Assembly: GCA_905479535.1 (NCBI GenBank)
Contig: CAJQMW010000100.1
Span: 1 to 7,029, forward strand
Origin: an uncultured Maribacter sp.
GTDB lineage: Bacteria; Bacteroidota; Bacteroidia; Flavobacteriales; Flavobacteriaceae
Reading direction: 5' to 3'
DNA: 7,029 bases
This document shows positions 6,413-7,029 of this stretch, piece after piece. The position numbers and the translations under genes are program-made. The notes below the pieces were generated by a model. The model was not told where the DNA came from. It saw only the letters and a program-made list of their open reading frames with translations, and made no database searches. The stretch's first letter is position 1. Each line of letters starts with the position of its first letter.

Positions 6413-7029
6413 TCAATTGAGTTGAATTGTCTTTAAAATCCGTTTTTTCCTTAGATATGATTCTAGGATAAAATTAGCATTTTCGGTCCCGTCCATTGGG
6501 GTAATGAGACTTTCTAAGATATGAATATTATTTATTTGATGGTTCAAATCATAATAACCGGTACCGACCAAAGATCCATTTCTTACTAAGATGGCACTAT
6601 ATTCTCCAATCTCTCGCCCTTTGTCCACTAAAAGTACGTTCTTATCTTTTAGACTATATTTTTCGATAGCTTCACGTACGCGTTGATTATAGTTGTTTAC
6701 CTCCTCTTTTTGGATACAGGCACCGTAACATTCCCCCTCATCATATTTAGAACAATTTTTCTTTGCTTGGCTAAGACTATTGAGCTTATCGCAGAGCGAA
6801 AACTCTTCCGTTACCTTGTATAAATGGTTTTTAGCACTGTACATGCCATTGAAAACACCTAGCCTTTCCTTGCATTCACGCTGGGGTAGCACAGTCAGTT
6901 CTATATACCCCTTATCGTTCATAGAGCCACATAGTGCATGGGAAAACATTCGTTTCTTCGGAATAATATTGTATTTGGGTCTATTCTTAATAAGTTCTTG
7001 GTGCTCTTTTAATAATGCCACGAGTTCGC
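6413..7029 (-). CDS. C-terminal part of an exonuclease/GIY-YIG-family protein with UvrC-like cysteine cluster (5' end outside window)
   Basis: The frame stays open to the window edge, so the gene is truncated here. The GTG at 7021 should not be taken as the start: the upstream codons read E-L and join it as ELVALLKEHQELIKNRPKYN, which is the end of a GIY-YIG nuclease domain as in UvrC and Cho (the glutamate plus the LIK--P-YN ending). Beyond this comes a UvrC-like linker with C-x12-C-x7-C-x3-C (Cys77, 90, 98, 102, counted from that GTG) and GACIQKEE----YNQRV, then about 80 residues I do not recognise. From memory, Bacteroidota carry proteins of roughly 450 residues with a DnaQ-like 3'-5' exonuclease domain followed by GIY-YIG, often annotated as DNA polymerase III epsilon or exonuclease; this tail fits one. 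The exonuclease domain itself is not in view, so that part is inference. A role in DNA repair is likely. It appears to be the upstream gene of the minus-strand operon. Confidence 0.75.
   Translation of the reverse strand, partial: ELVALLKEHQELIKNRPKYNIIPKKRMFSHALCGSMNDKGYIELTVLPQRECKERLGVFNGMYSAKNHLYKVTEEFSLCDKLNSLSQAKKNCSKYDEGECYGACIQKEEVNNYNQRVREAIEKYSLKDKNVLLVDKGREIGEYSAILVRNGSLVGTGYYDLNHQINNIHILESLITPMDGTENANFILESYLRKKRILKTIQLN

Noticed and set aside
7019..7021. GTG as the true start of the exonuclease-family protein
   Set aside because: The frame continues upstream to the window edge and the preceding codons complete a GIY-YIG domain ending, so the gene is truncated by the window.
1..7029. 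Signs of a mobile, defence or horizontally acquired system
   Set aside because: No integrase, transposase, terminal repeats, toxin-antitoxin pair, tRNA or array is visible, and composition looks even by eye.

Overview
The window looks like ordinary chromosome from a marine-type member of the Flavobacteriaceae (Bacteroidota). This rests on low GC content (judged by eye), weak Shine-Dalgarno signals, tightly packed genes with short overlaps, and the families present: a YbbR-domain protein next to coaE, a HAMP-less RprX-like sensor kinase with an RprY-like regulator, and a DnaQ/GIY-YIG-type exonuclease remnant. I see no mobile element, CRISPR array, rRNA, tRNA or phage gene, and I do not see a wholly new system.

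Left part, plus strand (1-1730): the last 62 codons of a probable family 2 glycosyltransferase, a membrane-anchored YbbR-like protein starting at GTG, and dephospho-CoA kinase (coaE). The three are chained by 1-nt and 4-nt (or 1-nt) overlaps and are almost certainly co-transcribed.

Middle part, plus strand (1731-4165): an 83-bp spacer carries a palindrome, TTAA direct repeats at near-helical spacing and a duplicated 11-mer. It is a good candidate control region for the two-component system that follows, an RprX-like sensor histidine kinase and an RprY-like OmpR-family regulator. A rho-independent terminator closes this unit. The terminator lies inside the 3' coding end of the convergent gluconokinase gene.

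Right part, minus strand (7029 down to 4134): the order of transcription is exonuclease/GIY-YIG protein (5' end outside the window), a Kv-like ion channel with a C-terminal zinc-ribbon-like tail, miaA (tRNA A37 prenylation) and gntK-type gluconokinase. The exonuclease stop and the channel start are 6 nt apart and in the same frame. Both channel/miaA and miaA/gntK overlap by the identical 8 nt, ATGAATAA. This looks like one operon of functionally unrelated housekeeping genes.

The points most worth a second look are a UvrC-like four-cysteine pattern in the exonuclease-family protein, the cysteine-rich tail on the channel, the repeat-rich spacer before the two-component genes, the duplicated overlap junction, and the terminator embedded in gntK. 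No gene-free stretch exceeds 300 bases; the largest gap is 83 bases.
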